Assembly (NCBI RefSeq): GCF_027887165.1
Contig: NC_077230.1
Span: forward strand, 34,237,351 to 34,301,350
DNA from: Monodelphis domestica
Lineage: Eukaryota > Chordata > Mammalia > Didelphimorphia > Didelphidae
Direction of reading: 5' to 3'
Length of the DNA stretch: 64,000 nucleotides
Shown: one piece after another, positions 60,655-64,000 of the stretch
Layout: each line of letters begins with the position of its first letter
Numbering within the stretch: position 1 is the stretch's first letter
Notes under the pieces: generated by a model
Told to the model about the DNA's origin: nothing
What the model saw: only the letters and a program-made list of their open reading frames with translations
The model's database searches: none
Position numbers and translations under genes: made by a program

Positions 60655-61943
60655 TTTAATATAAAGAGGGAAACAATAAGTAAATTAGGTGAACACAGAA
60701 TAGTATACCTGGTAGACCTTTTGGAAGGGAAAGATTTTAAAACCAAGCAGGACATAGAAAGAGTCACAAAATATAAAATAAATAATTTTGTCTACATCAA
60801 ATTAAAAAGTTTTTGTACAAACAAAACCAATGTAACTAAAATCAGAAGGGTAACAACAAATTGGGAAACAATCTTCATAAAAACTCTGACAAAGGTTTAA
60901 TTACTCAAATTTACAAAGAGCTAAATCAATTGTACAAAAAACCAAGCCATTCTCCAATTGATGAATGGGCAAGGGACATGAACAGGCAGTTCTCAGCCAA
61001 AGAAATCAAAACTATTAATAAGCACATGAAAAAGTGTTCTACATCTCTTATAATCAGAGAGATGCAAATCAAAACAACTCTGAGGTATCACCTCACAGCT
61101 AGAAGATTGGCTAACATGACAGCTATGGAAAGTAATGAATGCCGGAGGGGATGTGGCAAAGTAGGGACACTAATGCATTGCTGGTGGAGTTGAGAATTAA
61201 TCCAACCATTCTGGAGGGCAATTTGGAACTATGCCCAAAGGGCAATAAAAGAATGTCTGCCCTTTGATCCAGCCATAGCACTACTGGGCTTGTACCCCAA
61301 AGAGATAATAAGGGAAAAGACTTGTACAAGAATATTCATAGCTGCACTCTTTGTGGTGGCCAAAAATTGGAAAATGAAGGGATGCCCTTCAATTGGGGAA
61401 TGGCTGAACAAATTGTGGTATATGTTGGTGATGGAATACTATTGTGCTAAAAGGAATAATACAGTGGAGGAATTCCATAGAGACTGGAACAACCTCCAGG
61501 AAGTGATGCAGAAGGAAAGGAGCAGAACCAGGAAAACATTGTACACAGAGACTGATACATTGTGGTACAATCGAAAGTAATGGACTTCTCCATTAGTGGA
61601 GATGCAATGTCCCTGAACAATCTGCAGGGATCTAAAAAACACTATCCACAAGCAGAAGATAAACTGTGGGTGTAAAAATACCGATGAAAAGCAACTGCTT
61701 GGCTACAGGGGTGGAGCGGATATGACTGAGGAGAGACTCTAAATGAACACTCTAATGCAAATACCAACCACATGGAAATTGGTTTGAATCAAGAACACAT
61801 GTGATACCCAGTGGAATTGCGTGTTGGCTGTGGGAGAGGTGGTGGGAGTGGGGGAGGGAAGAAAAGAAAATGATCTTTGTTTCCAATGAATAATGTTTGG
61901 AAATGACCAAATAAAAATTAAAAAATAAATAAAAATAAAACCC
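60655..61943 (+). mobile_element. 5'-truncated L1, sense (copy 2)
   Basis: Duplicate of 7490-8775. Slightly better preserved: the ORF2 pieces at 60861-61193 and 61290-61580 are open for 110 and 96 codons. Confidence 0.9.
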
Positions 61944-64000
61944 TTTTCTCTCCCTACTCAAGTTTGGGGGAACTCAAGCTTTGGCATCCTGAGTCCCTTG
62001 CTAGTCAAGTTGACTGACCCTGGGTTTGGCCCCTTGGCCACAGTTCAGAAACAGGGCAACAGGAGCTGAGGTAAAGCCTGACAGAATCAAAATGCCTTTT
62101 TTCAGGTTTCTCTTCCCTCAGTCCCTTCAATTGAGAAGTGTTGGGGGGAAATTTTCTGTCACAAGCAGGAAAAAGTGGGTAACCCTCAGGATAAAGTCTT
62201 ATTCCACCTTCTCTCTTCAGCTTCTCCCCACTGAAAGACCAATTGCTCTTCTGAAGATAACCTTCTCTTCCTCAAGATTCCAACCTCCTGCTCCTGGCGC
62301 CCCTTCCCCAATGAAGTGATCAGATCCACACACTCTTCAGCCTGGCACTTTTTGTTTAGTGCCTGCCTCTGTCACAAGATCTAATGTTGGGCATTTTAAG
62401 TGAAAAATTCAATTATTTAGTTTTTTATTTAAAATTATTCATCTAGTGTGTCATAGAATGATTGAAAATATTTCTTTATTCTGAACTTATGCATTACATA
62501 AAGTGAGCATGTCTCAAAGTAGAAAAGTGGTTTGTATATAGAATTAAGAATCTCTACCATATGGAGCTAGAATTATTTTTATTGGTATATAATACATTCA
62601 AAATGTTTCTTTCAAATTTATCCTGTTTCTATGGTTTATAAAAAGGTTAATTCTAGGCTTCCTTCTGTTATCTTTTATGGAGATCCTAGGTTTTTTTTTT
62701 ATAAGAACCCAATATTTGATCAATTACCCCAAATCTATACCACTGAGTCTCCAATGTCTCTTAGACAGTACCATAATGTTTAGATGATCACTGCTTTATA
62801 GTACAGTTTAAGATCTCGTACTGGTAGGCTCCCACCATTCACATTTTTCCCCCATTAGTCCCCTTGATATTCCTTTGTACTTCCAGATGAATTTTGTAAT
62901 TATTTTTTCGAGTTCAATAAAATAGTTTTTTTGGTAGTTTTATTAATATGGTACTGAAAAAGTAAATTAATTTTTACGTAGGAAGTATCATTTTATTATG
63001 TTAATTCATCCTAGCCATGAGTCATTGTACTTTCCCAATTATTTAGATCTAGTTTTAATTGTGTGTTTTGTAATTGGGTTCATATAATTCCTGCTTGTCT
63101 TGGCAAGTAGATTGCTAAATATTTTATATTGTCTAGGGCAATTAAAATGAAATTTCTTTTTCTAAGTCTTGCTGCTGAATTGTTGTTGGAAATATGGCTG
63201 GCAGAGGGTTTCTCCCACTCCCATCTTCTGTGCTAGTTTTGTTGATTTCAGAATCTTAGCAGTAGATAGAAAGCAAACAAGAACAGTTCTAACTTTCAGA
63301 AACTGGTTGGGCCTGTGTCTTTGGGCTGAATTGAGAAGAGGCACTAGGAATCAGGACTGGGAAGCCAACACTCCTCCCACCTCCAACACCAGGAAGGAAG
63401 TAACAACCAGGCAGGAATAAGGGCTAGTCACAAGACCCAACTGCAACTCCCAGTTGCCCCTTCCCCCACCAACTATCAGTCTTGTTTCCTTTCCAAATAG
63501 CCTTCTTACCCTTCCCCCTAACTTTTTGATTTTAGTCAGTCTCTCTCTTTTCCCCTCCCTAATGTTACTCCCTTTCCAATGTCCTCCCCTCTTATTTATT
63601 CCCCTCTTACTATAGTGCCTTTTAAATGACCCCCCAACCTCTCCCTCTCTTGTGTAGCTCCCCTCCCCACATGCCCATTTATTATCCTTCTACTTCTCCA
63701 TAAGAAACAATACAATTCTCTGCCCCAATGGATCTGATTGTTCTCTCTCTGAGTCAATTTCAGTGTGTATAAGATTTAAGTATTACATGTTGCCAAACTC
63801 TTCCATTCTTCCATTGAATTGATCTTCTCCCCCTCCCCCATGAGCTTCTTTATGAAAAATATATTTACCCCATTTTATCTCTTTTCCAATTTCTCTTAGT
63901 ATTAACCTATGTTTACACCTAGTTTTTTAAATACATTTTGACATATCATCCTATACAGTTTGTCACTGTACCCTCTTTCTAGCTAACCTGATGAAAATAA

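Larger units (their letters stand above)
49413..64000. repeat. Tandem segmental duplication, copy 2
   Basis: Second copy of 1-10832. It carries the end of gene C, a shorter minisatellite, and a private L1 (56066-60392). The old L1 and SINE pieces of copy 1 recur in the same order: 52130-52930 L1 sense, 52960-54360 L1 antisense, 54525-54685 SINE, 55640-56020 L1 and SINE, 60655-61943 L1 sense, 62690-64000 antisense L1. Confidence 0.95.

Noticed and set aside
1-64000. Assembly artefact (haplotype duplication) as the cause of the repeated ends
   Set aside because: The copies differ by several percent in places, by a complete L1 with target duplication and by about 14 minisatellite units; still, read depth should confirm it.

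Overview
The window is vertebrate nuclear DNA, very probably from a marsupial. It is AT-rich, host exons are short and far apart, and most of the sequence is L1 fragments, mammal-wide MIRs and tRNA-derived SINEs of marsupial type (best copy at 37100-37305, with a target-site duplication). No bacterial-type genes, CRISPR arrays, rRNA or tRNA genes were seen. Everything here was read by eye; no search or alignment program was run.

The host content is a tandem family of small PDZ-SAM genes, all on the + strand. Their domains look most like the PDZ and C-terminal SAM of neurabin-1 (PPP1R9A). Gene A shows only its last exon (307-408). Gene B has six exon-like blocks (11502-23490) covering the linker and SAM domain but no PDZ; one splice donor is damaged and one acceptor appears to have moved. 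Gene C has eleven exons (29321-49819) whose reading phases all join. They give a 420-residue protein from ATG 29385: PDZ, short helical/acidic linker, aromatic-basic motif, SAM. A CCAAT/TATAAATA promoter candidate lies 2.4 kb upstream (26795-26860).

Large-scale layout: positions 1-10832 are repeated at 49413-64000, so the window holds one full unit (about 49.4 kb) of a recent tandem duplication plus the start of the next. Gene A is therefore the previous unit's C-type gene, and a B-type gene should start about 0.7 kb past the right edge. B and C come from an older duplication: their introns share an antisense L1, a MIR and a trinucleotide-tailed retroelement at matching places.

Region by region: 1-408 end of gene A; 463-2411 a 42-bp minisatellite in its 3' region; 2412-11490 flank filled with old L1 and SINE pieces; 11502-23490 gene B, with a nearly full-length antisense L1 at 12960-17690; 23490-29320 spacer with a GT microsatellite, a SINE, the promoter candidate and 1.5 kb of extremely AT-rich DNA; 29321-49819 gene C; 49877-51228 the shorter second minisatellite; 51229-64000 the second copy of the flank, carrying a young antisense L1 (56066-60392) with 11-bp target-site duplications that the first copy lacks.
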